Source: Geodermatophilus arenarius
GTDB lineage: Bacteria; Actinomycetota; Actinomycetes; Mycobacteriales; Geodermatophilaceae
Length of the DNA: 64,000 bases
NCBI RefSeq assembly: GCF_042654585.1
Contig: NZ_JBHSGR010000001.1
Span: 62,001 to 126,000, forward strand
Direction: 5' to 3'
Shown: positions 8,270-15,627 of the stretch, piece by piece
Position numbering within the stretch: position 1 is the first letter of the stretch
Layout: each line of letters starts with the position of its first letter
Position numbers and translations under genes: made by a program
Notes under the pieces: model-generated
The model's input: only the letters and a program-made list of their open reading frames with translations
The model's database searches: none
What the model was told of the DNA's origin: nothing

Positions 8270-9427
8270 TCACCCTGCGAGATCGGCGACCCGGTCCCCG
8301 CCGGCCGCCTTGGCCCGGTACATCGCCTCGTCGGCGCGGTGCAGCACGCCCGCGACGTCGTCGTCGGGGTGCACGGGGGCACAGCCCACGCTGGCGGTCA
8401 CCCCGCAGCCGGTCCCGACCTCCGCGACGGCGGCGCGCAGGCGGTCGGCCAGCAGGACGTCGTCGGCGGGCAGCAGGGACCCGGCGAGGACGGCGAACTC
8501 GTCACCACCGAGCCGGGCGACGGTGTCGGTCTCGCGGACCACCCGGCCCAGCGCGGCGGCGACCGAGCGGAGGACCTCGTCGCCGGCGGCGTGGCCCCGC
8601 CGGTCGTTGACCGCCTTGAAACCGTCCAGGTCGACGATGCAGACCACCGCCCGCTCGCCCCGGCCGGCGAGGCGCACGGCCCGGCCGACGCGGTCGAGGA
8701 AGACCCGGCGGTTGGGCACGCCGGTGAGCGGGTCGGTGGTGGCCAGCGCCTCCTGGGTGCGCAGCAGCAGCACCTGCCGGTCGTGGGCGGCCCACTGGTT
8801 GGCCGAGGACAGCGTGCAGATCAGCGTGACCGTGCCGAGCACGGTGGCCACCAGCAGCGAGTGCGCATCCGGCGGGCCGGCGACCAGGGTCGCGTACGCG
8901 GTGGTCATGAGCGTGCCGGTGAGCACCACGCCGGCCGGCGGGTAGGCCACCGCCATATAGACGAGGACCAGGAAGAAGATCACCGACAGCGGGCTGTCGG
9001 TGCCGCCGTCGAGCCGCGCAGCGGTGGCGACGATGGCCGTCACGGCGGCCGTCCAGACGGAGAACAGCAGCGGGCCGCGCAGGTCGCGGACGATCCGGTG
9101 CAGCGGCAGGAGGAGCAGCAGGGGCGTCAGGACGACGACCGAGCCGGCCAGCGCCAGGAGGACGGGGTGCCGGTGACCGGGGGTCGGGGTCGTCAGGGTG
9201 TAGACCAGGCAGGCCCAGCCGGCGATCTCGCTGAGCAGCACGCCGGTGTGCACGTGCCGGACCCAGAAGCGGGCGCGCTCGTCGTCCTCGGCCAACGGCC
9301 GGTAGAGGCCGACGCCGAGCCAGGCGGGCGCGGCACGCCGCGGCCGGCGCGGGGTCCCCGCCTCGGCACGCCGCACCCCTGCCCCGTCCACGCTGGGGTT
9401 CTCGGCCGATCTCGTTCCGTTCTCCAC
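8270..9427 (-). CDS. Membrane-bound diguanylate cyclase (GGDEF)
   Basis: A 385-residue protein. About six hydrophobic helices (roughly residues 55-215, for example LTPLLLLLPLHRIV and VIFFLVLVYMAVAY) precede a GGDEF domain. The catalytic signature RLGGDEFAVL is intact, so it should make cyclic di-GMP. An inhibitory I-site is also intact: RETD followed by five residues and then GGDEF, predicting product feedback inhibition. No EAL domain. The GTG at 9427 is chosen because upstream starts would run into the divergent gene at 9475. The gene is transcribed alone. Confidence 0.88.
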   Translation of the reverse strand: MENGTRSAENPSVDGAGVRRAEAGTPRRPRRAAPAWLGVGLYRPLAEDDERARFWVRHVHTGVLLSEIAGWACLVYTLTTPTPGHRHPVLLALAGSVVVLTPLLLLLPLHRIVRDLRGPLLFSVWTAAVTAIVATAARLDGGTDSPLSVIFFLVLVYMAVAYPPAGVVLTGTLMTTAYATLVAGPPDAHSLLVATVLGTVTLICTLSSANQWAAHDRQVLLLRTQEALATTDPLTGVPNRRVFLDRVGRAVRLAGRGERAVVCIVDLDGFKAVNDRRGHAAGDEVLRSVAAALGRVVRETDTVARLGGDEFAVLAGSLLPADDVLLADRLRAAVAEVGTGCGVTASVGCAPVHPDDDVAGVLHRADEAMYRAKAAGGDRVADLAG

Positions 9428-9474
9428 TCGGACGCACGTGCCACTCCCCCGACGGGGTGGGTAGGGGCCGGGGC

Positions 9475-10377
9475 ATGGGACGGGACGACGGGACGCGCGG
9501 GATGGCCGATGCCGGCCGGGACGTGGTGGGGCCGATGGTGCTCGGCGCCTGGGACGCCTTCCTCGAGCAGGCGGCCGCGGTGGACCTGGACCGGCCGACG
9601 CGGCTCCCGGGCTGGCGGGCGCACGAGGTGTGCGTGCACCTGGGCTGCTGGCCCGACCACGCCGCCCTGGCCGACCTGGTGGCCTCCGCCCAGGCCGGCG
9701 GCGCCGGGACGCCGGCCGACGTCGACGCGACCAACGCCCGGGTGACCGCCACCCACCGCGACGCCTCGCGGGAGGAGGTCCTCGCCGCGCTGCGCCGCAA
9801 CCGGGAGGCGACCGAGCGCTACCTGACCGAGGAGCCCGTCGAGCTGGACGCCGCGCCCGCGGTCTCCACGGTCGGGCGGCTGCCGATGCTGTCGGTGGTC
9901 CTCGGTCAGGCCTACGAGCTCGCCGTGCACGGCCTGGACCTGGTACCGCTGGGCGCTCCCCCGGTCCCGGCACGGGTCCTGGACGCCGGGCTGGCCGCGC
10001 TGGCCGACGTCACCGGCGCGCTGGCCGCCTCCTCGGGCATCGCCGGCGGCGCCGCCCTGGTGACCCCCGGCGGCGGGTGGGTCTTCGCGGCCGACCCGCC
10101 GGGCTGGACGGTGCGGCCGGTGGGCGGCACGCGGCCCCGCGGCGCCGTCGTCGAGGCCGCGGCCGACGTCCTGCTGGAGGCGGCGTCGGGGCGGACCAAC
10201 CCGGCCGCGGCGCTGGTGCGGCGCCGGCTGCGGGTGCGGGACCTGCCGGAGCTGATGCGGCTGGCCCCGATCGTCGAGTCGGCGCCGGGCATCCCCGGCG
10301 GGCCGATCCTGGCGCTGGCCGCGCGGACCGTCGGGGGCGCCGGCGACCTGCTCGGCCGGTTCCGCGGACGCCGCTAG
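9475..10377 (+). CDS. Maleylpyruvate isomerase family / DinB-like mycothiol-dependent enzyme
   Basis: A 300-residue protein of the actinobacterial TIGR03083-type family. The N-terminal helical bundle carries RLPGWRAHEVCVHLGCWPDH, and the second helix pair carries LGQAYELAVHGLDL; the His residues are those that bind metal in DinB-fold thiol transferases. The C-terminal domain (about 170-300) is SCP2-like in character. Family members use mycothiol as cofactor or remain uncharacterised; substrate unknown. ATG at 9475 is used; ATG 9502 is possible. Its stop overlaps the convergent peptidase gene by four bases. Confidence 0.7.
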   Translation: MGRDDGTRGMADAGRDVVGPMVLGAWDAFLEQAAAVDLDRPTRLPGWRAHEVCVHLGCWPDHAALADLVASAQAGGAGTPADVDATNARVTATHRDASREEVLAALRRNREATERYLTEEPVELDAAPAVSTVGRLPMLSVVLGQAYELAVHGLDLVPLGAPPVPARVLDAGLAALADVTGALAASSGIAGGAALVTPGGGWVFAADPPGWTVRPVGGTRPRGAVVEAAADVLLEAASGRTNPAAALVRRRLRVRDLPELMRLAPIVESAPGIPGGPILALAARTVGGAGDLLGRFRGRR

Positions 10378-11591
10378 CAGGCGCCGCCCAGCGAGATGCC
10401 GTGCGCCTGCAGCCACGGCATCGGGTCGACCCGGCTGGCGTAGAGCCCGCCCTCGTGCACCTCGAAGTGCAGGTGCGGCCCGGTGGACTGGCCCTTGTTG
10501 CCGACCTCGGCGATCTGCTGGCCGGCGCCCACGACCTGGCCGGCCGAGACGAAGAACCGGTTGACGTGGCCGTAGAGGGTGATCGAGCCGTCGTCGTGCT
10601 GGACGTAGACGGCCTGGCCGAAGCCGCTGGCCGGGCCCGCCTGCAGGACCACGCCGCCCTCCGGGGCGAGGACCGGGGTGCCGATCGGGGCGGCGATGTC
10701 CACGCCCTGGTGCATGGTCCCCCAGCGCGGGCCGTAGCAGGAGGTCACGCGGCCGGTGGTCGGGGCGATGCCGCCACCGGCACTGGACTGGACGTCGACC
10801 GCGGCCCGCTGCTCGGCGGCCTGCTGGGCCTCCCAGGCGGCCTCGGCCTCGGCGACGCCGCGCAGCCGCAGCAGCTCGACCTCGGCCGCGCGCAACTGCT
10901 CGTCCAGGCGGGCCTTCTCACCGGCCAGGGCGTCGTAGTCGCCCTGCGCCTGGGCCAGCCGTGCGTCGGCGGCGGCCTGGGCCTGCGCGGCGGCCGCGGC
11001 GGCCGCGTCGCGCTCCTGGACCGCGGCGCGGGCGGCGGCGTCGGCCTCCTCCTCCTGGGTCTCCAGCAGCTCGTACTGCTCGAGGGTCTCGGCGCGCTGG
11101 GCGCCGAGCAGGTCGAGGGTGGCGGCGCGCTCGAGGACCTCGCGGGGGCCCTGGCTGTCCAGCAGCACCGAGGCGGTGCCGCCCAGGTCTCCCCCGCTGC
11201 CCATGTAGGCCTCGCGGCCGAGCTCGACGACCTCGTCCTGCGCCTGCGCGACGGCGTCGCGCGCGGCCTGCAGCTCGGCCGCGGCCACGGCGGCGGCCTC
11301 CTGCGCGGCGGCGAGCTCGGCCTGGGCGACCAGTGCGGCGTCCGCGGCGGCCTCCGCCTCGACGGTCATCCGCTGGAGCTGCTCCTCGGCGGCGGTGACC
11401 GCCCCCTGGATCCGGCTCACCTCGGCGACGAGGGCGGCCTCGGCGGCCTCGGCCGCGGCGACGTCGTCGTCGGGGTCCGCCATCGCCGGGACGGGCGCCG
11501 CCATCAGGAGCGCGGCGGCGCCGGCGGCGAGCACGGCGCGGCGGAGCCGGCGGGAGGTGGAGCGGGCGGTCCGGTGGTGCGCGGTCGCCAA
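10374..11591 (-). CDS. Secreted M23-family peptidase with coiled coil
   Basis: A 405-residue exported protein. The signal peptide (RRLRRAVLAAGAAALLMA, ending near PVPAMA) is kept only if the TTG at 11591 is the start; this TTG has GAAAGGGAG upstream. Residues about 40-250 form a long Ala/Glu/Gln-rich coiled coil. The C-terminus is a LytM/M23 zinc peptidase domain with HQGVDIAAP and GPHLHFEVH metal ligands. Architecture matches EnvC/NlpD-like cell-wall factors that cut or activate peptidoglycan hydrolysis at division. Substrate specificity is not readable. Confidence 0.9.
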   Translation of the reverse strand: MATAHHRTARSTSRRLRRAVLAAGAAALLMAAPVPAMADPDDDVAAAEAAEAALVAEVSRIQGAVTAAEEQLQRMTVEAEAAADAALVAQAELAAAQEAAAVAAAELQAARDAVAQAQDEVVELGREAYMGSGGDLGGTASVLLDSQGPREVLERAATLDLLGAQRAETLEQYELLETQEEEADAAARAAVQERDAAAAAAAQAQAAADARLAQAQGDYDALAGEKARLDEQLRAAEVELLRLRGVAEAEAAWEAQQAAEQRAAVDVQSSAGGGIAPTTGRVTSCYGPRWGTMHQGVDIAAPIGTPVLAPEGGVVLQAGPASGFGQAVYVQHDDGSITLYGHVNRFFVSAGQVVGAGQQIAEVGNKGQSTGPHLHFEVHEGGLYASRVDPMPWLQAHGISLGGAC

Positions 11592-12040
11592 GAGGGCGGA
11601 TCTCCCTTTCTCGCGGCCGCCTGCCGGATCGGCGCCCGTCCGGCGGGACGGGCGGCCTGCCCGCGTCCGGCGTCCGCGGGCGCGACCGAGCCGGGGACCT
11701 CCGTGCGGTCCCCGCTCCCGGCGCGTGCCGGGACGGTCAGGCGGAGTCCGGCCGGGGTCCTCGTCGTCCCGAGGCGCAGCGGCCCGGCAGGACCGCGGGC
11801 GAAGGTACTACGGATGGGACGGGTGAGGTCACGGGGACATAACGGCCCCGGCGTGTCCGCTTGCGCGCTCAACCGTTCCGGCACTGCGACGACCTGCGGG
11901 TCTCACGGTTCGTGGCCGGTCTGACACGCAGTGCCACTCCCGCCTTCGAGGCATGTCCCGCGGTGGCCGGGCTCACAGGTCCGTCACAGGAACCGCGGGC
12001 ACGCTGGCCGGCCGGACCGGCTCTCGTGGGGAGGAACGAC
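11592..12040. other. Divergent intergenic region between M23 peptidase and DUF1707 genes
   Basis: About 450 bp with no credible gene. It must carry the leftward promoter of the M23 peptidase and the rightward promoter of the DUF1707 gene. Actinobacterial cell-wall hydrolase genes often have a c-di-AMP (ydaO) riboswitch leader, so I looked for one on the minus strand. Its hallmark conserved segments were not convincing. Confidence 0.4.
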
Positions 12041-12595
12041 ATGGACGGGACCCCGATCCCAGGACCGACGACGCCGTTCGGCGGCCGGACGCGGTACGCG
12101 GCCGCCGCCGACGGCACGGTGCGACCGGGCGCCGTGCCGCCGGCACCGCCGGTGCGCGCGACCGACGCCGACCGGCTCGCGACGGTGCACCGGCTGCAGG
12201 ACGGCGTCGCCCGCGGGGCGCTCACGCCCGACGAGGGCGGGGACCGGATGGCGGCCGCCTGGGCCGCCGTCCACCTGCGCGACCTCGCGCCGCTGACCGC
12301 CGACCTCCCGCCGGTGGCGGCCCCGCCGCAGGTCACCGCGCCGGGCTGGCGGCCGCTGGGGCTCATGGCCTGGGAGCAGCTGCGGACCACCGTCGCCGGG
12401 GCGCGCGCCGGCCGTCCCGCGGCGGTGCGCATCGCACTGGTCGGCCTGGTCACCCTGCTGGTGCTCGTGGCGTTCGGCTCGCTGGTGCTGCACGGGCTGG
12501 CCGAGGGGTTCGACGCCGGCCCGGACGGGTTCCGCGGCGGGCCCGGCGGCTTCGACGGCTTCGACGGCTTCGGCGACGGACCCGGCCGGGGCTGA
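12041..12595 (+). CDS. DUF1707 membrane protein
   Basis: A 184-residue protein. The DUF1707 segment lies at about residues 45-85 (ATDADRLATVHRLQDGVARG, then LTPDEGGDRMAAAWAA), a short helical module common in actinobacterial membrane proteins. One membrane helix follows (VRIALVGLVTLLVLVAFGSL, about 130-150). The C-terminus is Gly/Phe/Asp-rich with FDGFDGFGDG repeats. ATG 12041 is chosen over longer frames because GGGGAGGAA lies just upstream. Function unknown. The terminator stem starts inside its last codons. Confidence 0.75.
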   Translation: MDGTPIPGPTTPFGGRTRYAAAADGTVRPGAVPPAPPVRATDADRLATVHRLQDGVARGALTPDEGGDRMAAAWAAVHLRDLAPLTADLPPVAAPPQVTAPGWRPLGLMAWEQLRTTVAGARAGRPAAVRIALVGLVTLLVLVAFGSLVLHGLAEGFDAGPDGFRGGPGGFDGFDGFGDGPGRG

Positions 12596-12611
12596 GTCCC
12601 CGGCCGGGTCC
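12578..12611 (+). terminator. Terminator overlapping the DUF1707 stop codon
   Basis: Perfect 14-bp arms (GGACCCGGCCGGGG at 12578-12591 and its complement at 12598-12611) enclose a six-base loop that contains the TGA stop. The last coding codons form the left arm. Confidence 0.7.
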
Positions 12612-12946
12612 GCCCGCGCACGGGGTCAGGGCTGTCGCCGGTGGTGCCCTCGTCGAGGCCGGGCGGGGGGCCGGGGACGCCGCCCCGGGTGCCGTCGGTG
12701 GTGCCGGGCCGGACCACCGACGTCGTCGCCGCGGTGCCCTCCCCCGCGGCGGCCGAGCCGAGGGCGTAGCCGCCGACGCCACTGATTCCCAGCAGCGCGG
12801 CGGCGGCCGCACCGACCGCGGCCCGTCGCCGGACCTCCGGGGGCAGGGCCCGGCGCGGCGGCGACCGGCGCTGGGACCCGGCGGCGCGGCGCCTGTGGGT
12901 CCGCTGAGCGCCGGTCCGGCGTCTGGCAGGCTGGGAGCGTCGTTCC
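12612..12946. other. Intergenic region with an open minus-strand frame that lacks a normal start
   Basis: On the minus strand, a frame reads PPEVRRRAAVGAAAAALL followed by GISGVGGYALGS (about 12843-12757), much like a signal peptide or membrane anchor, then a Gly/Pro/Thr-rich tail. No ATG, GTG or TTG precedes it in frame before a stop at 12958; only CTG (12846) is available. The frame also continues antisense through the DUF1707 gene. It could be a CTG-initiated small exported protein or a decayed gene. I do not call it a gene. Confidence 0.25.
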
Positions 12947-13020
12947 GGGGCGGTAGCTCAGCCGGTCAGAGCATGGGACTCATAATCCCTGGGTCGTGGG
13001 TTCGAGCCCCACCCGCCCCA
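12947..13020 (+). tRNA. tRNA with CAU anticodon, probably elongator Met
   Basis: A full cloverleaf folds: acceptor GGGGCGG (12947-12953) with CCGCCCC (13013-13019), D arm GCTC/GAGC, anticodon loop CTCATAA (12979-12985), T arm GTGGG-TTCGAGC-CCCAC. The discriminator is A13020; CCA is not encoded. The anticodon is CAU. The standard acceptor top pair and lack of initiator features argue for elongator Met; a lysidine-modified Ile2 tRNA cannot be excluded. The anticodon stem has a T-T mismatch at 12974/12990. Confidence 0.92.
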
Positions 13021-13277
13021 CACACGAGAGCGTGGGTCGGCGCAGCGGTCGCCGGTCCCGGGCGTGCTCGGGCGACGGGGCGCTCGAAGGTCACCAGGCT
13101 GCCCTCCACGCTGCCCGGCCCGATGCGGCCCTTCACGTCGACGGACGTGATCGCCTTGAGCTGCCAGCCCTCGCGGGCGTGCTCGTCGAGCAGCCTCTCG
13201 AGCTCGTCGCCGGACGTCTTGCCGCCGATCACGCCCTCGCGGAGCTCCTCGACCTCGTACTCGTGGCGTCCGGCCAC
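12966..13277 (-). CDS. DUF4177 protein with C-terminus antisense to a tRNA
   Basis: The DUF4177 domain fills about residues 1-65 (HEYEVEELREGVIGG, DELERLLDEHAREGWQLKAI). This family of small proteins has no known function. GTG start at 13277 with GAGGGGAG upstream. No stop occurs after the domain, so the frame runs on and its last 18 residues (ending ARTHDPGIMSPML) are read from the antisense strand of the CAU tRNA. That peptide is the familiar translation of a tRNA complement. The domain itself looks genuine; the tail is probably incidental. Confidence 0.65.
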   Translation of the reverse strand: MAGRHEYEVEELREGVIGGKTSGDELERLLDEHAREGWQLKAITSVDVKGRIGPGSVEGSLVTFERPVARARPGPATAAPTHALVCGAGGARTHDPGIMSPML

Positions 13278-13467
13278 CGCCCGCTCCCCTCGTCGGTGCT
13301 CGACGGGTCAGTCCGTCGGCCGGACGCCCGAGCGTCCACGTCGGCCGACGCGTCCGGCACCGCTCGGCCCGGGTACGGGCACGGAGGACCACCAGGCAGG
13401 TAGTGGTGGACGCACGCGGTCGCCGGCGAGTAGACCGAACCCCTCACCCGAGTGGAGGGAGCGAGCC

Positions 13468-13707
13468 ATGACCACCACCAGCGGCCAGGAGGCCGGGCAG
13501 GTCACCGGCACCCAGGACAAGGACTACAACCTCATCTGGTTCACCGAGCAGTGCCTGAGCAACGCGCTGCGGCTGGAGACCTACATCCAGGACGCCGACC
13601 GCGACGGCGACGGCGAACTCGCCGAGCTCTTCCGCAAGGCCCAGGCGGACAGCCGCAAGGGCGCTGAACGGGGCAAGCAGCTGCTCAGGTCCCGGCTCGG
13701 CGGCTGA
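13468..13707 (+). CDS. Small conserved-looking soluble protein
   Basis: A 79-residue protein: a flexible, Thr/Gln/Gly-rich N-terminus, then a helical body starting DYNLIWFTEQCLSNALRLET with a charged, Lys/Arg-rich C-terminal helix (AQADSRKGAERGKQLLRSRL). ATG start with GGAGGGA eight bases upstream and strong third-position GC support a real gene. It is followed by a very strong terminator, so it is a single-gene unit. No family assigned; no signal peptide. Confidence 0.75.
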   Translation: MTTTSGQEAGQVTGTQDKDYNLIWFTEQCLSNALRLETYIQDADRDGDGELAELFRKAQADSRKGAERGKQLLRSRLGG

Positions 13708-13720
13708 GCCGACCGGTCGG

Positions 13721-13763
13721 ACGGGCCCCGGGGAGACGCGGCACCGGTCTCCCCGGGGCCCGT
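13721..13763 (+). terminator. Strong intrinsic terminator
   Basis: Perfect 17-bp arms (ACGGGCCCCGGGGAGAC and complement) with a 9-nt loop, beginning 14 bp after the stop of the 79-residue protein gene. Confidence 0.85.
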
Positions 13764-13916
13764 GGTGTCACGGGCGGACACACCGGCGGTCCCCGCGAGG
13801 ACACGGTCGGCCCGGCGCCGGCCGCCGGGCCGGGATGGTCGACGCGGCGTGTCGCGCGCGGCCGCACGAGAGCGCAGTGCCGGTCGCCCGGGACGGCGAC
13901 CGGCACGGGACGCCCC

Positions 13917-14438
13917 TCAGCCGCCGAGGACGATCCGGAACGTCCCGCGGGAGCGGAAGTCCAGCCCGGCGCCCTCGAACTCCTCGATGTGGATCTCCCC
14001 CGACGCGGAGGCGAACTCGCCGGTGCCGCCGGTCACGGCCCAGCTGCTCGGCTCCCGCAGCACCGGGGCCGTGATGCCGGTGCGGCTCACGCCCTGCACG
14101 GTGAGCGAGCCGCGCGGCCCGACGTTGGTCGCGGTGCAGTGCAGCACCGTGCTGTCGGCGGCGAGGTCCACCTGGTGGAACACGCAGTGGCCCCGGTCGG
14201 TGGCGTCCCCGAGGCCGCCCGTGCTGGTGTTGGTGTAGACGAGCTCGTCCCCGAGCGAGGGCACGCCGTTGGCGTCGTGGTCGAGGAAGACCTCCTCCAC
14301 CCGGTCGGTCTCGAAGGTCCCCTCGAGGACCTCGCCCTCCGGGGCGGCCGCCGCGCCCGCCGGCCACACGACCACCCCCGCGACGAGGGCGGCGGAACCG
14401 GCGAGGGCGAGGCTGGTGCGCTTCTTCGGGGTGCGCAT
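13917..14438 (-). CDS. Secreted allene-oxide-cyclase/dirigent-barrel-like protein
   Basis: A 173-residue protein with a clear signal peptide (MRTPKKRTSLALAGSAALVA then GVVVWPAGAAAA). The mature part reads as an eight-stranded barrel: GTFETDRVEEVFLDHD, DELVYTNTSTGG, GHCVFHQVDLAADSTVLHCT and WAVTGGTGEFASASGEIHIE. The GTG-EFASASG stretch is typical of the allene oxide cyclase barrel-like family seen in actinomycetes. Function unknown; possibly an extracellular binding protein. ATG 14438 is chosen over upstream starts because GGAGGTGGA precedes it and it begins the signal peptide. Confidence 0.6.
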   Translation of the reverse strand: MRTPKKRTSLALAGSAALVAGVVVWPAGAAAAPEGEVLEGTFETDRVEEVFLDHDANGVPSLGDELVYTNTSTGGLGDATDRGHCVFHQVDLAADSTVLHCTATNVGPRGSLTVQGVSRTGITAPVLREPSSWAVTGGTGEFASASGEIHIEEFEGAGLDFRSRGTFRIVLGG

Positions 14439-14580
14439 GGCGTCCACCTCCGGGGTGAGCGGGGATGCGGGGACACCGGCCGCGTCTGACCGGACACCGG
14501 GGTCAGCTCGCCCCGACGCTAGGACCGCGCCGTTCCCCGGAGAAGACACGAAGGTCCCCGCCGGAGGGTCCGCGGCTCCC

Positions 14581-15156
14581 TCAGGTCGCCCCGGGCGGAC
14601 CGGCGAGCACCGTGGGGACGTACTCCAGCAGCTGGAGCCGGCCGTCGAACAGGCGGCTGTCGACCAGGTCGAGAGCGACGTCGGGATAGCCGTCGTAGAC
14701 GCGGTCGGTCCCGGTGGCGCCGGTGATGACCGGGAAGACGACGACGCGGTAGCGGTCCACCAGGCCGGCGGCGAGCAGCGACCGGCACAGGCTGACGCTG
14801 CCCACCGTGCGCAGCGGTCGCGTGCCGCGCTCCTTCATCGCCCGCACGGCGGCCACGGCGTCGCCGTCGACCAGCTCGGTGTTCGCCCACGACAGCGGCG
14901 CGCGCAGGGTCGAGGAGAAGACCACCTTCGACATCGCCGTCAGGCCGGCGAGACCGGGGTCGTCGGGGATCTCGGCGGCGAAGCCGGACATCAGCCGGTA
15001 CGTCGTCGCCCCCATGAGGACGGTCTGCTCCAGGGCGCCGTCCTGCCCCAGCCAGCCGAGGTACTCGGGCCCCTCCATGCCCCAGTAGCCGGGCCAGCCC
15101 CCCGCGGCCCCGTAGCCGTCGAGCGAGACGATGAAGTCCACCACCAGGTCGGACAT
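14581..15156 (-). CDS. Dihydrofolate-reductase-like (RibD C-terminal domain) protein
   Basis: A 191-residue protein of the RibD_C/DHFR-like fold common in actinomycetes. Seen: N-terminal DLVVDFIVSLDGYGA, nucleotide-binding-type LMGATTYRLMSGF, MSKVVFSSTL, and VGSVSLCRSLLAAGLVDRYR with VVVFPVITG. Members bind NADPH, but their substrates are usually unknown. ATG 15156 has GGGAGGAGAG upstream. A monocistronic gene. Confidence 0.82.
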   Translation of the reverse strand: MSDLVVDFIVSLDGYGAAGGWPGYWGMEGPEYLGWLGQDGALEQTVLMGATTYRLMSGFAAEIPDDPGLAGLTAMSKVVFSSTLRAPLSWANTELVDGDAVAAVRAMKERGTRPLRTVGSVSLCRSLLAAGLVDRYRVVVFPVITGATGTDRVYDGYPDVALDLVDSRLFDGRLQLLEYVPTVLAGPPGAT

Positions 15157-15260
15157 CGGGCTCTCCTCCCCGTCCGCAGCGTGCACGGTGGTGACCGGCC
15201 GGAGGACGGGGACTCGTCGCCGGGTGCATCCGGGAGGCGGCCCGCGCACGAAGATCGTCC

Positions 15261-15491
15261 GTGAGCACGATGCCGGCGGACCCGCGGTGGGTCCTGCAGC
15301 CGTTGACCGACGCGGGCCTGGCGGGCGACCAGGTCAGCGACCTCGTCTTCCGCCTCGCCTTCGGCACCGTCGTCGACCCCGGCCGGCTCGACCCCGCCCA
15401 CCTGGGCTCCCTGGTCGACGACCAGCCCGTGCACGTCCGTCGGGCGTGGCTGGAGGTGCTGGACCGGATGACGACGGGATCCGCCGGCTGA
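15261..15491 (+). CDS. Small hypothetical protein
   Basis: A 76-residue protein (STMPADPRWVLQPLTDAGLA at the N-terminus, RRAWLEVLDRMTTGSAG at the end). GTG start at 15261; no strong ribosome-binding site. Third-position GC is strong through the frame, and no competing frame exists. No family recognised. Probably a soluble helical protein. Confidence 0.5.
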   Translation: MSTMPADPRWVLQPLTDAGLAGDQVSDLVFRLAFGTVVDPGRLDPAHLGSLVDDQPVHVRRAWLEVLDRMTTGSAG

Positions 15492-15531
15492 CGGGAGCGG
15501 CGTGGGGTTCCTCACGGGCGCGGGACCGGCG

Positions 15532-15569
15532 GTAACCCGGCGGTGACACGACGCGCGTCGGGCGGAAAC
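15532..15569 (+). promoter_or_regulatory. GlnR-like site array upstream of the ABC uptake operon
   Basis: GTAAC (15532-15536), six bases, GTGAC (15543-15547), then GAAAC (15565-15569). Start positions are in exact 11-bp register (15532, 15543, [15554 unmatched], 15565). The actinobacterial GlnR box is gTnAC-n6-GaAAC-n6-GtnAC-n6-GAAAC, so three of four elements are plausible. It lies 59 bp before the lipoprotein start. GlnR control is inference. Confidence 0.4.
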
Positions 15570-15627
15570 GAACGTCGGCGAGTGTCGGGCGCCGCCGACC
15601 GCGCAGCCGACCCGAGCGAGGACCCCG

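Noticed and set aside
11592..11860. c-di-AMP (ydaO-type) riboswitch upstream of the M23 peptidase gene
   Set aside because: The gene context fits, and GC-rich stems are present, but the conserved ydaO core segments could not be matched convincingly. A covariance-model search would decide.
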